DNA from: Streptococcus mitis SK564
Lineage (GTDB): Bacteria > Bacillota > Bacilli > Lactobacillales > Streptococcaceae
Reading direction: 5' to 3'
Assembly (NCBI RefSeq): GCF_000148525.1
Contig: NZ_AEDU01000015.1
Coordinates: forward strand, 1-64,000
Length of the DNA: 64,000 nt
The notes under the pieces were generated by a model. That model had not been told where the DNA came from and ran no database searches. It saw nothing but the letters and a program-made list of their open reading frames with translations. The position numbers and the translations under genes are program-made. Below are positions 17,775 to 29,002 of this stretch, piece after piece; positions within the stretch are counted from its first letter, which is position 1; the number at the start of each line of letters is the position of its first letter.

Positions 17775-18515
17775 ATGACTATTATAACCTCAAAAGCCAA
17801 TTCTGTGGTAAAAAATGCCAAGAAATTACACCAAAAAAAATACCGCAAGTCTGCTTATTTGATTGAAGGCTGGCACTTGTTTGAAGAAGCTGTTCAAGCT
17901 GGAGTGACGATTGAGAAAATCTTTGCCCTAGAAAGTTACCGAAATCAGTTAGCTGCTTTTCCGCAAACTATCTGGGTGTCAGAGGATATTTTGCTAGATT
18001 TGGCGGATTCTCAGACTCCACAGGGAATTGTTGCCGTGGTTCAAAAAGAAGAAGTAGGGCAAGTTGATTTTAGTCAGGGCAAGTTCTTGTTTTTGGAAGA
18101 TGTGCAAGATCCTGGTAATGTGGGAACGATCATTCGGACTGCGGATGCAGCAGGTTTTACTGGAGTAATTGTTTCAGATAAATCGGCAGATATCTACAGT
18201 CTCAAGACCCTACGTTCCATGCAAGGCAGTCATTTCCACCTGCCTATTTACCGAATGTCTAGTCAAAGGCTTCTTGAGGAAGCTAAAAAGGCTTCTATCC
18301 CAGTGCTGGCAACAACCCTATCTAAAGATTCTGTTGATTACAGAGAACTGCCTTCTATAGAAAATTTTGTACTAGTCATGGGAAATGAGGGCCAAGGAAT
18401 TAGTCCCCTCATGGCTGAAAGTGCAGACCAGTTGGTCCACATTAGTATGAAGGGACAGGCGGAGAGTTTGAATGTTGCCGTTGCAGCCGGTATTTTAATT
18501 TTCCATTTAAGCTAA
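17775..18515 (+). CDS. SpoU/TrmH-family RNA 2'-O-methyltransferase
   Basis: 246 residues. An N-terminal substrate-binding domain (about 1-90) precedes a SPOUT knot fold with LEDVQDPGNVGTIIRTADA, VMGNEGQGIS and ESLNVAVAAGILIF, the three SAM-knot motifs. It is likely to methylate a ribose in rRNA or tRNA; the target is not predictable. TGT-TATAAT (17760-17768) lies only 6 nt upstream of the ATG and there is no Shine-Dalgarno, so the mRNA looks leaderless. An in-frame ATG at 17757 would lie inside the promoter and is rejected. Confidence 0.88.
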   Translation: MTIITSKANSVVKNAKKLHQKKYRKSAYLIEGWHLFEEAVQAGVTIEKIFALESYRNQLAAFPQTIWVSEDILLDLADSQTPQGIVAVVQKEEVGQVDFSQGKFLFLEDVQDPGNVGTIIRTADAAGFTGVIVSDKSADIYSLKTLRSMQGSHFHLPIYRMSSQRLLEEAKKASIPVLATTLSKDSVDYRELPSIENFVLVMGNEGQGISPLMAESADQLVHISMKGQAESLNVAVAAGILIFHLS

Positions 18516-18569
18516 TTTTAACTTTCTTTGTTATAATCAAGGAAAGATGTTCATAGAAAAGGAGAAAAT

Positions 18570-19253
18570 ATGAATCACACTATTATTCATGACCGCGCAG
18601 GTCTCAATCAATTTTACGCTAAGGTTTATGCCTTTGTTGGTCTGGGGATTGCACTATCCGCTTTGGTATCAGGCCTTATGTTGACGGTCTTTCAATCTCA
18701 GTTGGTTTACTTTTTGATGCAGGGACGTCTCTGGTTGACCATTGCTACCTTTGCGGAGTTGGCCTTGGTTTTCGTTGCCAGTAGTATGGCTTCAAAGAAT
18801 AGTCCAGCGGCTCTTCCAGTATTTTTACTTTACTCAGTATTAAACGGCTTTACCCTCAGTTTTGTGGTGGCCTTCTATACTCCGGGTACAGTTTTATCTG
18901 CCTTTGTATCGAGCGCCCTTCTCTTCTTTGTCATGGCGGCAGTTGGTATCTTCACCAAGAAAGACTTGAGTGGCCTTGGTCGAGCGATGATGGCGGCTCT
19001 TATCGGTTTGCTGATTGCTATGGTAGTCAATATTTTTTTGGCTAGCGGTTTCTTTGATTATATGATTAGCGTAGCCATGGTTTTGGTTTTCTCAGGGTTG
19101 ATTGCTTGGGACAACCAAAGAATTCGTCTCGCTTATGAACAATCACAAGGCCGTGTAGCGACAGGTTGGGTTGTGTCAATGGCTCTCAGTATCTATCTTG
19201 ATTTTATCAATCTCTTCCTAAGTATTTTACGTATCTTCGGTCGTAATGACTAA
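18570..19253 (+). CDS. Bax inhibitor-1 family membrane protein
   Basis: 227 residues with seven predicted membrane segments and the closing YLDFINLFLSILRIFG tail, which includes the conserved Asp of BI-1/YccA/LFG proteins. Bacterial members act as pH-gated calcium leaks or interact with the FtsH protease; the role in streptococci is not established. AAAGGAG precedes the start, and a strong terminator (19266-19296) follows. Confidence 0.88.
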   Translation: MNHTIIHDRAGLNQFYAKVYAFVGLGIALSALVSGLMLTVFQSQLVYFLMQGRLWLTIATFAELALVFVASSMASKNSPAALPVFLLYSVLNGFTLSFVVAFYTPGTVLSAFVSSALLFFVMAAVGIFTKKDLSGLGRAMMAALIGLLIAMVVNIFLASGFFDYMISVAMVLVFSGLIAWDNQRIRLAYEQSQGRVATGWVVSMALSIYLDFINLFLSILRIFGRND

Positions 19254-19265
19254 AGGGGCTATGAA

Positions 19266-19296
19266 ATCAGTGTTTTGAGTGACACTGATTTTTTTC
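19266..19296 (+). terminator. Terminator after the BI-1 gene
   Basis: ATCAGTGT (19266-19273) pairs perfectly with ACACTGAT (19282-19289), followed by T7. Confidence 0.9.
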
Positions 19297-19365
19297 GTAT
19301 TTGCTCTTTCCTTTTCTTGAAAATAGGTGTATAATGCTTTTAATTAATTTTTTGAGGAGTAGTTT

Positions 19366-20358
19366 ATGAAGAAAAGTTTTATCCATCAACAAGAAGAGAT
19401 TTCCTTTGTCAAAAACACTTTTACCCAGTATTTGAAAGATAAGTTAGAAGTTGTCGAAGTTCAAGGTCCTATCTTGAGCAGGGTCGGCGACGGGATGCAG
19501 GACAACTTATCAGGTGTGGAGAACGCCGTATCGGTCAAGGTTCTCCAAATCCCTGATGCTACTTATGAAGTGGTGCACTCACTTGCTAAATGGAAACGCC
19601 ATACCTTGGCTCGTTTTGGTTTCGGTGAGGGGGAAGGTCTTTTCGTCCACATGAAGGCCCTTCGTCCAGACGAAGACTCGTTGGATGCGACCCACTCTGT
19701 TTATGTTGACCAGTGGGACTGGGAGAAGGTTATCCCAAATGGTAAGCGTAACATCGCTTATCTAAAAGAAACAGTCGAGAAGATTTACAAGGCTATTCGC
19801 CTTACTGAGCTAGCTGTTGAAGCCCGCTATGACATCGAATCAATCTTGCCAAAACAGATTACTTTCATCCATACAGAAGAGTTGGTAGAACGCTACCCAG
19901 ACTTGACACCGAAAGAACGTGAAAATGCTATCTGTAAAGAATTTGGAGCAGTCTTTTTGATTGGTATCGGTGGGGAGTTGCCAGACGGTAAACCGCACGA
20001 TGGACGTGCACCAGACTACGATGACTGGACAAGTGAGTCTGAGAATGGCTACAAGGGTCTGAATGGCGATATTCTTGTCTGGAATGAATCTCTAGGTGGA
20101 GCCTTTGAGTTGTCTTCTATGGGGATTCGTGTAGATGAAGAAACCCTTCGCCGTCAGGTAGAAATCACTGGTGATGAGGACCGTTTAGAATTGGAATGGC
20201 ACAAGGCTTTGTTGAATGGCCTATTCCCATTGACAATCGGTGGAGGGATTGGACAATCTCGGATGGCCATGTTCCTACTTCGCAAGAAACATATCGGAGA
20301 GGTGCAAACAAGTGTTTGGCCTCAAGAAGTCCGCGATACTTACGAAAATATTTTGTAG
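19366..20358 (+). CDS. asnA: Aspartate-ammonia ligase (asparagine synthetase A)
   Basis: 330 residues. A class II aminoacyl-tRNA-synthetase-like fold with [24 protein letters not shown] and [11 protein letters not shown]. It makes L-asparagine from aspartate, ammonia and ATP. Family length is about 330. TGAGGAG precedes the ATG. The gene is flanked by terminators on both sides, so it is transcribed alone. Confidence 0.96.
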   Translation: MKKSFIHQQEEISFVKNTFTQYLKDKLEVVEVQGPILSRVGDGMQDNLSGVENAVSVKVLQIPDATYEVVHSLAKWKRHTLARFGFGEGEGLFVHMKALRPDEDSLDATHSVYVDQWDWEKVIPNGKRNIAYLKETVEKIYKAIRLTELAVEARYDIESILPKQITFIHTEELVERYPDLTPKERENAICKEFGAVFLIGIGGELPDGKPHDGRAPDYDDWTSESENGYKGLNGDILVWNESLGGAFELSSMGIRVDEETLRRQVEITGDEDRLELEWHKALLNGLFPLTIGGGIGQSRMAMFLLRKKHIGEVQTSVWPQEVRDTYENIL

Positions 20359-20363
20359 AGAAT

Positions 20364-20386
20364 CGAACCGCAAGGTTCGGTTTTCT
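20364..20386 (+). terminator. asnA terminator
   Basis: CGAACC, loop GCAA and GGTTCG, then a GTTTTC tract. The loop is a stable GNRA tetraloop. Confidence 0.85.
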
Positions 20387-20406
20387 TTCTCTTTTTGCCT
20401 ATAATT

Positions 20407-20422
20407 TGGTATAATAAACGGT
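20407..20422 (+). promoter_or_regulatory. Extended -10 promoter abutting rsmD
   Basis: TGG-TATAAT at 20407-20415 leaves only 7 nt before the ATG at 20423. No Shine-Dalgarno fits, so transcription should start at or next to the A of the ATG. Confidence 0.7.
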
Positions 20423-20962
20423 ATGAAAATCGTATCAGGAATCTATGGGGGACGTCCCCTCAAGACACTAGAAGGCAAGACGACAAGACCTACTTCGGAT
20501 AAGGTTAGGGGAGCCATTTTTAACATGATTGGTCCCTACTTTGAGGGGGGGCGAGTCTTGGACCTTTATGCAGGTAGTGGTGGTTTATCTATCGAGGCAG
20601 TATCGCGTGGCATGTCCAGTGCTGTTTTGGTGGAGCGAGACCGTAAGGCTCAGGCTATTGTGGCTGAAAATATTCAGATGACCAAGGAAGTTGGAAAATT
20701 TCAACTTCTCAAGATGGATGCGGAAAGGGCATTGGAACAGGTATCTGGGGAATTTGACCTCGTTTTCTTAGACCCTCCTTATGCCAAGGAACAAATCGTA
20801 GCAGATATTGAAAAAATGGCTGAGAGAGCGCTTTTTTCTGAAGATGTCATGGTCGTGTGTGAGACGGATAAGGCCGTTGAACTTCCAGAAGAAATTGCCT
20901 GCCTTGGCATCTGGAAGGAAAAAATTTATGGAATTAGTAAGGTGACAGTCTATGTCAGATAA
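20423..20962 (+). CDS. rsmD: 16S rRNA (guanine966-N2)-methyltransferase
   Basis: 179 residues. The start motif [21 protein letters not shown], the SAM loop [13 protein letters not shown] and the catalytic LVFLDPPY are diagnostic. It modifies G966 (E. coli numbering) of 16S rRNA in the assembled 30S subunit. It overlaps coaD by 11 nt; the rsmD-coaD-sepM order is conserved in Firmicutes. The mRNA probably starts at the ATG. Confidence 0.93.
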   Translation: MKIVSGIYGGRPLKTLEGKTTRPTSDKVRGAIFNMIGPYFEGGRVLDLYAGSGGLSIEAVSRGMSSAVLVERDRKAQAIVAENIQMTKEVGKFQLLKMDAERALEQVSGEFDLVFLDPPYAKEQIVADIEKMAERALFSEDVMVVCETDKAVELPEEIACLGIWKEKIYGISKVTVYVR

Positions 20963-21440
20963 GATTGGCTTATTCACAGGCTCATTTGATCCGATGACAA
21001 ATGGGCATCTGGATATGATTGAACGGGCTAGCAAACTCTTTGATAAGCTCTATGTCGGTATTTTTTTTAATCCTCACAAACAAGGATTTCTCTCTATCGA
21101 AAGTCGTAAACGGGGGTTAGAAAAGGCTTTGGAACATTTGGAAAATGTTGAAGTCGTGTCTTCTCATGATGAATTGGTGGTTGATGTCGCAAAAAGACTG
21201 GGGGCTACTTGTCTAGTGCGTGGTTTGAGGAATGCAGCGGATTTGCAATATGAAGCCAGTTTTGATTACTACAACCATCAGCTGTCTCCTGATATAGAGA
21301 CCATTTATTTACATAGTCGACCTGAACATCTCTATCTCAGTTCATCCGGTGTTAGAGAGCTTTTGAAGTTTGGTCAGGATATTACCTGTTATGTTCCCGA
21401 GAGTATTTTGGAGGAAATAAGAAATGAAAAAAAAGATTAG
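20952..21440 (+). CDS. coaD: Phosphopantetheine adenylyltransferase
   Basis: 162 residues. [13 protein letters not shown] holds the (T/H)xGH nucleotidyl-transfer motif, and [13 protein letters not shown] is the C-terminal ISSTxVR-like motif. It catalyses the penultimate step of coenzyme A synthesis, joining 4'-phosphopantetheine and ATP. It is embedded in overlapping genes, with starts inside the preceding reading frame. Confidence 0.95.
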   Translation: MSDKIGLFTGSFDPMTNGHLDMIERASKLFDKLYVGIFFNPHKQGFLSIESRKRGLEKALEHLENVEVVSSHDELVVDVAKRLGATCLVRGLRNAADLQYEASFDYYNHQLSPDIETIYLHSRPEHLYLSSSGVRELLKFGQDITCYVPESILEEIRNEKKD

Positions 21441-22461
21441 ATGGCCCTTATATGTCATTGCGGCCTTGATTGTGACCTTCTTGGCATTTGTAGTGCCCTT
21501 GCCCTACTATATAGAAGTTCCAGGTGGTTCGGAAGATATTCGCCAAGTCCTTAAAGTCAATGACACAGAAGATAAGGAGGCTGGGGCCTATCAATTCGTT
21601 ACGGTTGGTGTCCAACATGCCACTTTAGCCCATATGATTTATGCTTGGTTGACGCCTTTTACAGATATTCGTAGTGCCCAAGAGACTACAGGTGGCTCTT
21701 CCGATGTGGAATTTATGCGAATCAATCAATTTTACATGCAAACATCGCAAAATATGGCCAAATATCAAGGGTTAAAAACAGCTGGTAAAGATATCGAACT
21801 CAAATACCTTGGGGTTTATGTCTTGACTGTAACGGATAATTCGACCTTTAAAGGGATTCTCAACATCTCTGATACAGTTACAGCAGTCAATGATCAGACC
21901 TTTGATAGTTCCAAAGATTTGATTGATTACGTCAATTCTCAAAAACTAGGGGACTCCGTCAAGGTCACCTATGAAGAGGATGGGCAAACCAAGTCTGCAG
22001 AAGGAAAAATCATTACTCTAGAAAATGGCAAAAATGGGATTGGAATCGGTTTGATTGACCGTACAGAAGTGACCAGTGATGTCCCAATTCGCTTTTCAAC
22101 AGCTGGTATCGGTGGTCCAAGTGCAGGTCTCATGTTTAGTCTGGCCATCTATACTCAAATAGCTGACCCTGGCCTTCGTAATGGTCGTATCGTTGCCGGT
22201 ACAGGAACCATTGACCGCGATGGGAATGTGGGGGACATTGGAGGTATTGATAAGAAAGTTGTAGCTTCGGCTAGAGAAGGTGCCGCTATTTTCTTTGCCC
22301 CTGATAATCCTGTTAGCGAAGAAGAACAAAAAGCACACCCGGACGCGAAAAACAACTACCAAACAGCCCTAGAAGCAGCTAAAACAATCAAGACAGATAT
22401 GAAAATTGTGCCAGTTAAAACCCTACAGGATGCAATTGATTACTTGAAAAACAATCCCTAA
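21424..22461 (+). CDS. sepM: SepM-type PDZ/Lon-like membrane protease
   Basis: 345 residues. One N-terminal membrane anchor (about 5-28), a PDZ domain in the middle (about 125-205) and a C-terminal Lon-like Ser-Lys protease domain with [16 protein letters not shown] and the catalytic Lys in [15 protein letters not shown]. In S. mutans, SepM trims the CSP-21 pheromone to its active CSP-18 form outside the cell. In this organism the substrate is unknown. It overlaps coaD by 17 nt. Confidence 0.9.
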   Translation: MKKKIRWPLYVIAALIVTFLAFVVPLPYYIEVPGGSEDIRQVLKVNDTEDKEAGAYQFVTVGVQHATLAHMIYAWLTPFTDIRSAQETTGGSSDVEFMRINQFYMQTSQNMAKYQGLKTAGKDIELKYLGVYVLTVTDNSTFKGILNISDTVTAVNDQTFDSSKDLIDYVNSQKLGDSVKVTYEEDGQTKSAEGKIITLENGKNGIGIGLIDRTEVTSDVPIRFSTAGIGGPSAGLMFSLAIYTQIADPGLRNGRIVAGTGTIDRDGNVGDIGGIDKKVVASAREGAAIFFAPDNPVSEEEQKAHPDAKNNYQTALEAAKTIKTDMKIVPVKTLQDAIDYLKNNP

Positions 22462-22503
22462 TTTCTAAGGGAAGTTTCCAAACTAGCGCACAAACAGAGA
22501 AGA

Positions 22504-22518
22504 TGGTATAATAGTCAA
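22504..22518 (+). promoter_or_regulatory. Extended -10 promoter abutting the DUF1146 gene
   Basis: TGG-TATAAT at 22504-22512 leaves 6 nt before the ATG at 22519, without a Shine-Dalgarno. This is the leaderless layout also seen at 17775 and 20423. Confidence 0.7.
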
Positions 22519-22749
22519 ATGGTTCAATTATTATTCACTCTAAGCAGTCACATGCTCTTTATTTATGTGAGTTTTTACCTTTTAAAGGATCTTGTTAGAT
22601 GGGAAAAGGTTTTAAAAGTGACAACTGAGAATACAGGAAAAGTTCGTTTACTAGTAGCCTTTTTCAGCATTGTCATGGGCTACATCCTGAGTTCTTTCTT
22701 TATCAGCCTGTATCAGTTGTGGCAAGAAGCGCTTAGAAGATTATTATAA
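22519..22749 (+). CDS. DUF1146 family small membrane protein
   Basis: 76 residues with two hydrophobic segments (about 1-23 and 48-68) and a basic linker. It matches the DUF1146 (YwzB) family, a small membrane protein commonly found just before murA in Firmicutes. No biochemical role is known. It starts at a leaderless-type promoter and ends 23 nt before murA, so it is the first gene of a murA transcript. Confidence 0.82.
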   Translation: MVQLLFTLSSHMLFIYVSFYLLKDLVRWEKVLKVTTENTGKVRLLVAFFSIVMGYILSSFFISLYQLWQEALRRLL

Positions 22750-22772
22750 AATCAAGAGTAAAGGAAACGAGT

Positions 22773-24042
22773 ATGGACAAAATTGTGGTTCAAGGTGGCG
22801 ATAATCGTCTGGTAGGAAGTGTAAGCATCGAAGGAGCAAAGAATGCAGTCTTGCCCTTGTTGGCAGCGACTATTCTAGCAAGTGAAGGAAAGACAGTCTT
22901 ACAGAATGTACCGATCTTGTCGGATGTCTTTATTATGAATCAGGTGGTTCGTGGTTTGAATGCCAAGGTTGACTTTGATGAGGAAGCCCATCTTGTTGAG
23001 GTGGATGCTACTGGCGACATCACTGAGGAAGCCCCTTATAAGTATGTCAGCAAGAAGCGCGCCTCCATTGTTGTATTAGGGCCAATCCTTGCCCGTGTGG
23101 CTCATGCCAAGGTATCCATGCCAGGTGGTTGTACGATTGGTAGTCGCCCTATTGATCTTCATTTGAAAGGTCTAGAAGCTATGGGGGCTAAGATTAGTCA
23201 GACAGCTGGTTATATCGAAGCCAAGGCTGATCGCTTACATGGTGCCCATATCTATATGGATTTTCCAAGTGTTGGTGCTACGCAGAACTTGATGATGGCA
23301 GCGACTCTGGCTGATGGGGTCACAGTGATTGAAAATGCTGCGCGTGAGCCTGAGATTGTTGACTTAGCCATTCTCCTTAATGAGATGGGAGCCAAGGTCA
23401 AAGGTGCTGGTACAGAGACTATTACCATTACTGGTGTTGAGAAACTTCATGGTACGACTCACAATGTAGTCCAAGACCGTATCGAAGCAGGAACCTTTAT
23501 GGTAGCTGCTGCTATGACTGGTGGTGATGTCTTGATTAAAGACGCTGTCTGGGAGCACAACCGTCCCTTGATTGCCAAATTGCTTGAAATGGGAGTGGAA
23601 GTGACAGAGGAGACTGAGGGAATTCGAGTTCGCTCTCAACTAGAAAATCTAAAAGCTGTTCATGTGAAAACCTTGCCCCACCCAGGATTTCCAACAGATA
23701 TGCAGGCTCAATTTACAGCCTTGATGACAGTTGCAAAAGGCGAATCAACCATGGTGGAGACAGTTTTCGAAAATCGTTTCCAACACCTAGAAGAGATGCG
23801 CCGCATGGGCTTGCATTCTGAGATTATCCGTGATACAGCTCGTATTGTTGGTGGGCAACCTTTGCAGGGAGCGGAAGTTCTTTCTACTGACCTTCGTGCC
23901 AGTGCAGCCTTGATTTTGACAGGTTTGGTAGCACAGGGAGAAACTGTAGTTGGTAAATTGGTTCACTTGGATAGAGGTTACTACCGTTTCCATGAGAAAT
24001 TGGCGCAGCTAGGTGCTAAGATTCAGCGGATTGAGGCAAATG

Positions 24043-24056
<14 letters not shown>
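22773..24056 (+). CDS. murA: UDP-N-acetylglucosamine 1-carboxyvinyltransferase
   Basis: 427 residues. [15 protein letters not shown] near the N-terminus binds UDP-GlcNAc, and Cys120 in [15 protein letters not shown] is the PEP-binding cysteine that fosfomycin alkylates. It performs the first committed step of peptidoglycan synthesis. Streptococci have two MurA paralogs; the link to DUF1146, epuA and endA marks this one. AAAGGAAACGAG precedes the ATG. Confidence 0.95.
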
Positions 24057-25100
<1,044 letters not shown>

Positions 25101-25112
25101 AAGATAACATAA

Positions 25113-25150
25113 ACTCCTATGTCACTTGTAGATGTAGGGGTTCTTTTTTG
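25113..25150 (+). terminator. endA terminator
   Basis: AACTCCTA (25113-25120) pairs with TAGGGTT (25136-25142) with one bulged T, then CTTTTTTG. The loop is long, so strength is uncertain. Confidence 0.6.
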
Positions 25151-25254
25151 GACAATTTAAGTAGAACTAGAATAGACACTGAGAAAAAATAATATGTACT
25201 GAGCTAATTTTTGTGATATAATAAGTGACAAGATACTATTTTAGGAGAAGAACT

Positions 25255-26586
25255 ATGGAAGACCCAAGTAGTCAGAATTTGTTGCTACAATTTGTTTTAT
25301 TGTTTATCTTGACGGTATTAAATGCCTTTTTCTCAGCCACAGAAATGGCCATGGTTTCACTTAACCGTGCGCGGGTTGAACAAAAGGCAGAAGAAGGAGA
25401 TAGACGCTATATCCGTCTGCTGAAGGTACTAGAAAATCCTAACCACTTTTTATCAACCATTCAAGTAGGGATTACCCTGATTACGATCTTATCAGGGGCG
25501 AGTTTGGCAGAAACTCTGGGACGAGAAATTGCATCTTGGCTTGGAAATGGTGAAACAGCTTATGCCGTTGCAAGTTTTCTATCTTTAGCATTTTTGACTT
25601 ATATTTCCATCGTTTTTGGGGAATTGTATCCTAAGAGAATCGCTCTTAATCTAAAGGATGCCTTGGCGATTCGTACAGCGCCAGTTATCATTGGGCTTGG
25701 GAAACTAGTTAGTCCATTTGTTTGGCTCTTGTCTGCATCTACCAATCTCTTGAGTCGCTTGACTCCTATGACCTTTGACGATGCTGATGAAAAAATGACC
25801 CGTGATGAAATTGAGTACATGCTGACAAATAGTGAAGAAACACTAGATGCTGACGAAATTGAGATGTTACAAGGGATTTTTTCACTGGACGAATTAATGG
25901 CCAGAGAAGTCATGGTTCCTCGAACGGATGCCTTTATGGTCGATATTCAGGATGATAGTCAAACCATCATCCAAAGTATTTTAAAACAAAATTATTCTCG
26001 TATCCCTGTCTATGATGGAGACAAGGATAACGTGATTGGGATTATTCACACCAAGAGTCTCCTTAAGGCAGGCTTTGTGGACGGTTTTGACAATATTGTT
26101 TGGAAGAAAATCTTACAAGATCCACTTTTTGTTCCTGAAACTATTTTTGTGGATGACTTGCTAAAAGAATTGCGCAATACCCAAAGACAAATGGCAATCT
26201 TGCTGGATGAATACGGTGGGATGGCTGGTTTGGTGACTTTGGAAGATCTCTTAGAGGAAATTGTTGGGGAAATCGATGATGAAACGGACAAAGCAGCAAT
26301 AGATGTTCATCAGATTGGCGAGGATACCTACATTGTTCAAGGAACTATGACCCTCAATGATTTCAATAATTACTTTGATGTTGAACTGGAAAGTGATGAC
26401 GTTGATACCATCGCTGGTTATTATTTGACAGGAGTTGGGACCATTCCAACTACTGAGAAACTCAGCCATGAAGTGGTCAGCCAAAACAAACAGCTTATCC
26501 TAACCAATGATAAAGTGAAAAATGGACGTGTTACCAAGGTAAAAGTCCAGATCACAGAAGTCGAAATAGAAGAAGAAACAGAATAA
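25255..26586 (+). CDS. CNNM/CorC family membrane protein (hemolysin-like)
   Basis: 443 residues. A DUF21 membrane domain (about 10-195, opening FFSATEMAMVSLNRARVEQ) precedes two CBS domains (about 210-335, with MVPRTDAF and GLVTLEDLLEEIVGEI) and a C-terminal CorC_HlyC domain (about 345-430). Relatives export magnesium or sodium; the old hemolysin label is not supported. The ATG at 25255 follows TTAGGAGAAG; an earlier in-frame ATG at 25225 lies next to the TATAAT promoter box. A terminator hairpin follows. Confidence 0.88.
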   Translation: MEDPSSQNLLLQFVLLFILTVLNAFFSATEMAMVSLNRARVEQKAEEGDRRYIRLLKVLENPNHFLSTIQVGITLITILSGASLAETLGREIASWLGNGETAYAVASFLSLAFLTYISIVFGELYPKRIALNLKDALAIRTAPVIIGLGKLVSPFVWLLSASTNLLSRLTPMTFDDADEKMTRDEIEYMLTNSEETLDADEIEMLQGIFSLDELMAREVMVPRTDAFMVDIQDDSQTIIQSILKQNYSRIPVYDGDKDNVIGIIHTKSLLKAGFVDGFDNIVWKKILQDPLFVPETIFVDDLLKELRNTQRQMAILLDEYGGMAGLVTLEDLLEEIVGEIDDETDKAAIDVHQIGEDTYIVQGTMTLNDFNNYFDVELESDDVDTIAGYYLTGVGTIPTTEKLSHEVVSQNKQLILTNDKVKNGRVTKVKVQITEVEIEEETE

Positions 26587-26591
26587 ACTAG

Positions 26592-26626
26592 AGGCTTTTG
26601 TCACCAGGCGTGACGAAGCTTTTTTC
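26592..26626 (+). terminator. Terminator after the CorC-like gene
   Basis: GCTTTTGTCAC pairs with GTGACGAAGC around loop CAGGC with a small mismatch, followed by TTTTTTC. Confidence 0.85.
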
Positions 26627-26712
26627 AGTTGATTTCATGAGGGAATTATGTCATGGAAAGAACTTTGCCCCAAAAGTTTTTCAAAATTATCCGTATTTAT
26701 CAGAAGAAAAAT

Positions 26713-26740
26713 AAAAAAAAGCCCTTTAAATTGGGCTTTC
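26713..26740 (-). terminator. Terminator of tRNA-Cys
   Basis: AAAGCCC (26718-26724) and GGGCTTT (26733-26739) form a perfect hairpin. An A8 tract on its left becomes the T-run for minus-strand transcripts from the tRNA gene. Confidence 0.85.
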
Positions 26741-26774
26741 TGTTCATTTGAAACCTGATAAATCAAGTTATAGA

Positions 26775-26845
26775 AGGCGGTAGACGGATTTGAACCGACG
26801 ATCAAGCTTTTGCAGAGCCGTGCCTTACCACTTGGCTATACCGCC
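26775..26845 (-). tRNA. tRNA-Cys (anticodon GCA)
   Basis: On the minus strand, acceptor arms GGCGGTA and TACCGCC pair fully, with a D-arm (GCC...GGC), a seven-base anticodon loop CTGCAAA whose anticodon is GCA, and a T-arm with GGTTCGAATCC. The discriminator is U, as expected for Cys. The variable loop is short. CCA is not encoded and must be added afterwards. The gene stands alone with its own terminator. Confidence 0.95.
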
Positions 26846-26937
26846 TTAACGTTTATTATTATACCTTGAAAATCATTCTCAGTCAATAGTTTTTTCAGAT
26901 TTTTTGTATGAATAAGCCTAAATATTCTGAAAATTCG

Positions 26938-26966
26938 TTTACTTTTCTTGAAATCTATGATATAAT
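26938..26966 (+). promoter_or_regulatory. ami operon promoter
   Basis: TATAAT at 26961-26966 follows a weak TTTACT -35 with a 17-nt spacer. It lies 37 nt upstream of the amiA ATG. Confidence 0.6.
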
Positions 26967-27003
26967 TGATAATGACCTATACTTTATTACGAGGAGTGAA
27001 GAA

Positions 27004-28992
27004 ATGAAAAAAAGTCAAGTGCTTGCTGTAGCAGGAGCTACCTTATTAGCGTCAGGAGTTCTAGCTGCGTGTTCAAACACTAGTTCAAATAATGCGAAAC
27101 TAGCAAAAGATTACCAATATGTTTATCAAACAGATCCAGAAACCTTGGATTATATCGTCAGCAATATCGATTCAACATCATTCATCACAACAAATGCTGT
27201 AGATGGTTTGTTGGCTAACGATAAATATGGTAATCTGGTTCCTTCTATTGCTGAATCATGGACAGTTTCAAAAGATGGTTTGACGTATACCTATAAAATC
27301 CGTAAGGATGCTAAATGGGTGACAGCAGAGGGAGAAGAGTACGCTCCTGTCACTGCTAAAGACTTCGTTACTGGTTTGAAACATGCGGTAGATGGAAAAT
27401 CAAAAGGACTTTCAATCGTTAGCTCTTCTATTAAGGGATTAGAAGCCTATATCAAGGGTGAAACAAGCGATTTTTCAACCGTCGGAGTAAAAGCACTTGA
27501 TGACCAAACACTAGAATATACTTTGAACCAGCCAGAAACTTTCTGGAATGACAAGACAACTAGTGGTGTTTTGATGCCAGTTAATGAAGAATTCTTAGCT
27601 TCAAAAGGGGAAGGTTTTGGTTCTCCAACAGATGCTAACTCTATTCTTTATAACGGTCCATTTGTCTTGAAGGCTGTAACTCCTAAATCATCTATTGAGA
27701 TGGCTAAAAATGACGCTTACTGGGACAAAGAAAATGTAAAAATTGAGAATGTTAAGTTCACTTTCTGGGATGGTAAGGATCAAGATGTAATTGCCAAAGG
27801 TTTTTCTGATGGTCAATATAGCAAGGCTCGTATCTTCCCTACAAGTTCTACATATGAAAAGTATGCAGCTGACTTCAAAGATAACATTTACTTTAATGAA
27901 CCAGGTGCGGGTGTTGCAACTGTCAGCTTGAACTATGGCCGTACAACTTATAACCACACTGCCAAAACAAGTGATGCCCAAAAGACATCTACTCAAAAAG
28001 CTTTGCTAAATAAGGAGTTCCGTCAAGCCTTGAACTTTGCGGTCGATCGCAATTCTTACTCAGCTCAAACAAATGGTACTGATGGAGCTGCAGTAGCCAT
28101 CCGTAATACATTCGCACCATATAATCTTCAAGTTGGTAAGAAAACATTTGGTGAATTGGTACAAGATAGCTTGGCTAAGACAAATTCTTCTACTTGGTCA
28201 AACGTATCTCTAGCAGATTCTCAAAATGGACTTTACAATGAAGAAAAAGCGAAAGAAGTCTTTGCTAAAGCTAAATCAAGCCTACAAGCTGAAGGTGTTG
28301 AATTCCCAATCCACTTGGATGCCTTGGTTATCCAAGAATCAACAGCGGTTGTAAACCGTGTTCAATCATTGAAACAATCAATTGAAAAAGTATTGGGTTC
28401 AGATAATGTTGTTGTAGACTTGCAACAAATGACTCAAGCAGAAGCTTTACCAATTTCATTTAGTGCTCCAACAGCTAAAGAGCAAGATTGGGATATCCAC
28501 ACCTTGCTAGGATGGAACCCTGACTATCAAGATCCTTCTACTTTCTTGGATCAGTTTGTCATCAAGGGAGGAAACACTCGCCTTTACCTTGGTATTGACC
28601 AAAATACTGATGCATCAGTAGCAAGCAAACTTGCTTTAGCTGACTATGGAAAATTACTTGATGATGCAAACAGCGAAAACCAAGATGTTCAAAAACGTTA
28701 TGAAAAATACGCGGTAGCACAAGCTTGGTTGACTGATAATGCTTTGACAATTCCAGTAATGGCTTCTCCTAAAGAAACAGCCGTTTCATATGTTTCAAAA
28801 GTTCTACCATTTAGCTCTTCATATTCAGTAGCCGGCCTTAAAGGTGAAAATTCAGGATACTTGAAGTACACTGAAGTTGGTGAAAAAGCAATCACCAAAG
28901 AAGAGTATGAAAAAGCTCGTGAAAAATGGTTGAAAGAAAAGACTGAGTCAAACGAGAAAGCTCAAAAAGAATTGGCAAGTCATGTGAAGTAA
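27004..28992 (+). CDS. amiA: Oligopeptide-binding lipoprotein of the Ami permease
   Basis: 662 residues. A lipoprotein signal ends at VLAAC with Cys23. The mature part is an SBP family 5 oligopeptide receptor, showing DPETLDYI, YTYKIRKDAKWVT and WNPDYQDPSTFLDQF. The C-terminal KEEYEKAREKWLKEK tail is shared by the AmiA, AliA and AliB paralogs. Position ahead of amiCDEF makes it AmiA by context, though some stretches look AliA-like. Ami imports peptides for nutrition and for pheromone signalling. The ATG at 27004 is the only start that gives a normal signal peptide. Confidence 0.9.
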   Translation: MKKSQVLAVAGATLLASGVLAACSNTSSNNAKLAKDYQYVYQTDPETLDYIVSNIDSTSFITTNAVDGLLANDKYGNLVPSIAESWTVSKDGLTYTYKIRKDAKWVTAEGEEYAPVTAKDFVTGLKHAVDGKSKGLSIVSSSIKGLEAYIKGETSDFSTVGVKALDDQTLEYTLNQPETFWNDKTTSGVLMPVNEEFLASKGEGFGSPTDANSILYNGPFVLKAVTPKSSIEMAKNDAYWDKENVKIENVKFTFWDGKDQDVIAKGFSDGQYSKARIFPTSSTYEKYAADFKDNIYFNEPGAGVATVSLNYGRTTYNHTAKTSDAQKTSTQKALLNKEFRQALNFAVDRNSYSAQTNGTDGAAVAIRNTFAPYNLQVGKKTFGELVQDSLAKTNSSTWSNVSLADSQNGLYNEEKAKEVFAKAKSSLQAEGVEFPIHLDALVIQESTAVVNRVQSLKQSIEKVLGSDNVVVDLQQMTQAEALPISFSAPTAKEQDWDIHTLLGWNPDYQDPSTFLDQFVIKGGNTRLYLGIDQNTDASVASKLALADYGKLLDDANSENQDVQKRYEKYAVAQAWLTDNALTIPVMASPKETAVSYVSKVLPFSSSYSVAGLKGENSGYLKYTEVGEKAITKEEYEKAREKWLKEKTESNEKAQKELASHVK

Positions 28993-29002
28993 ATAATTTT
29001 CA

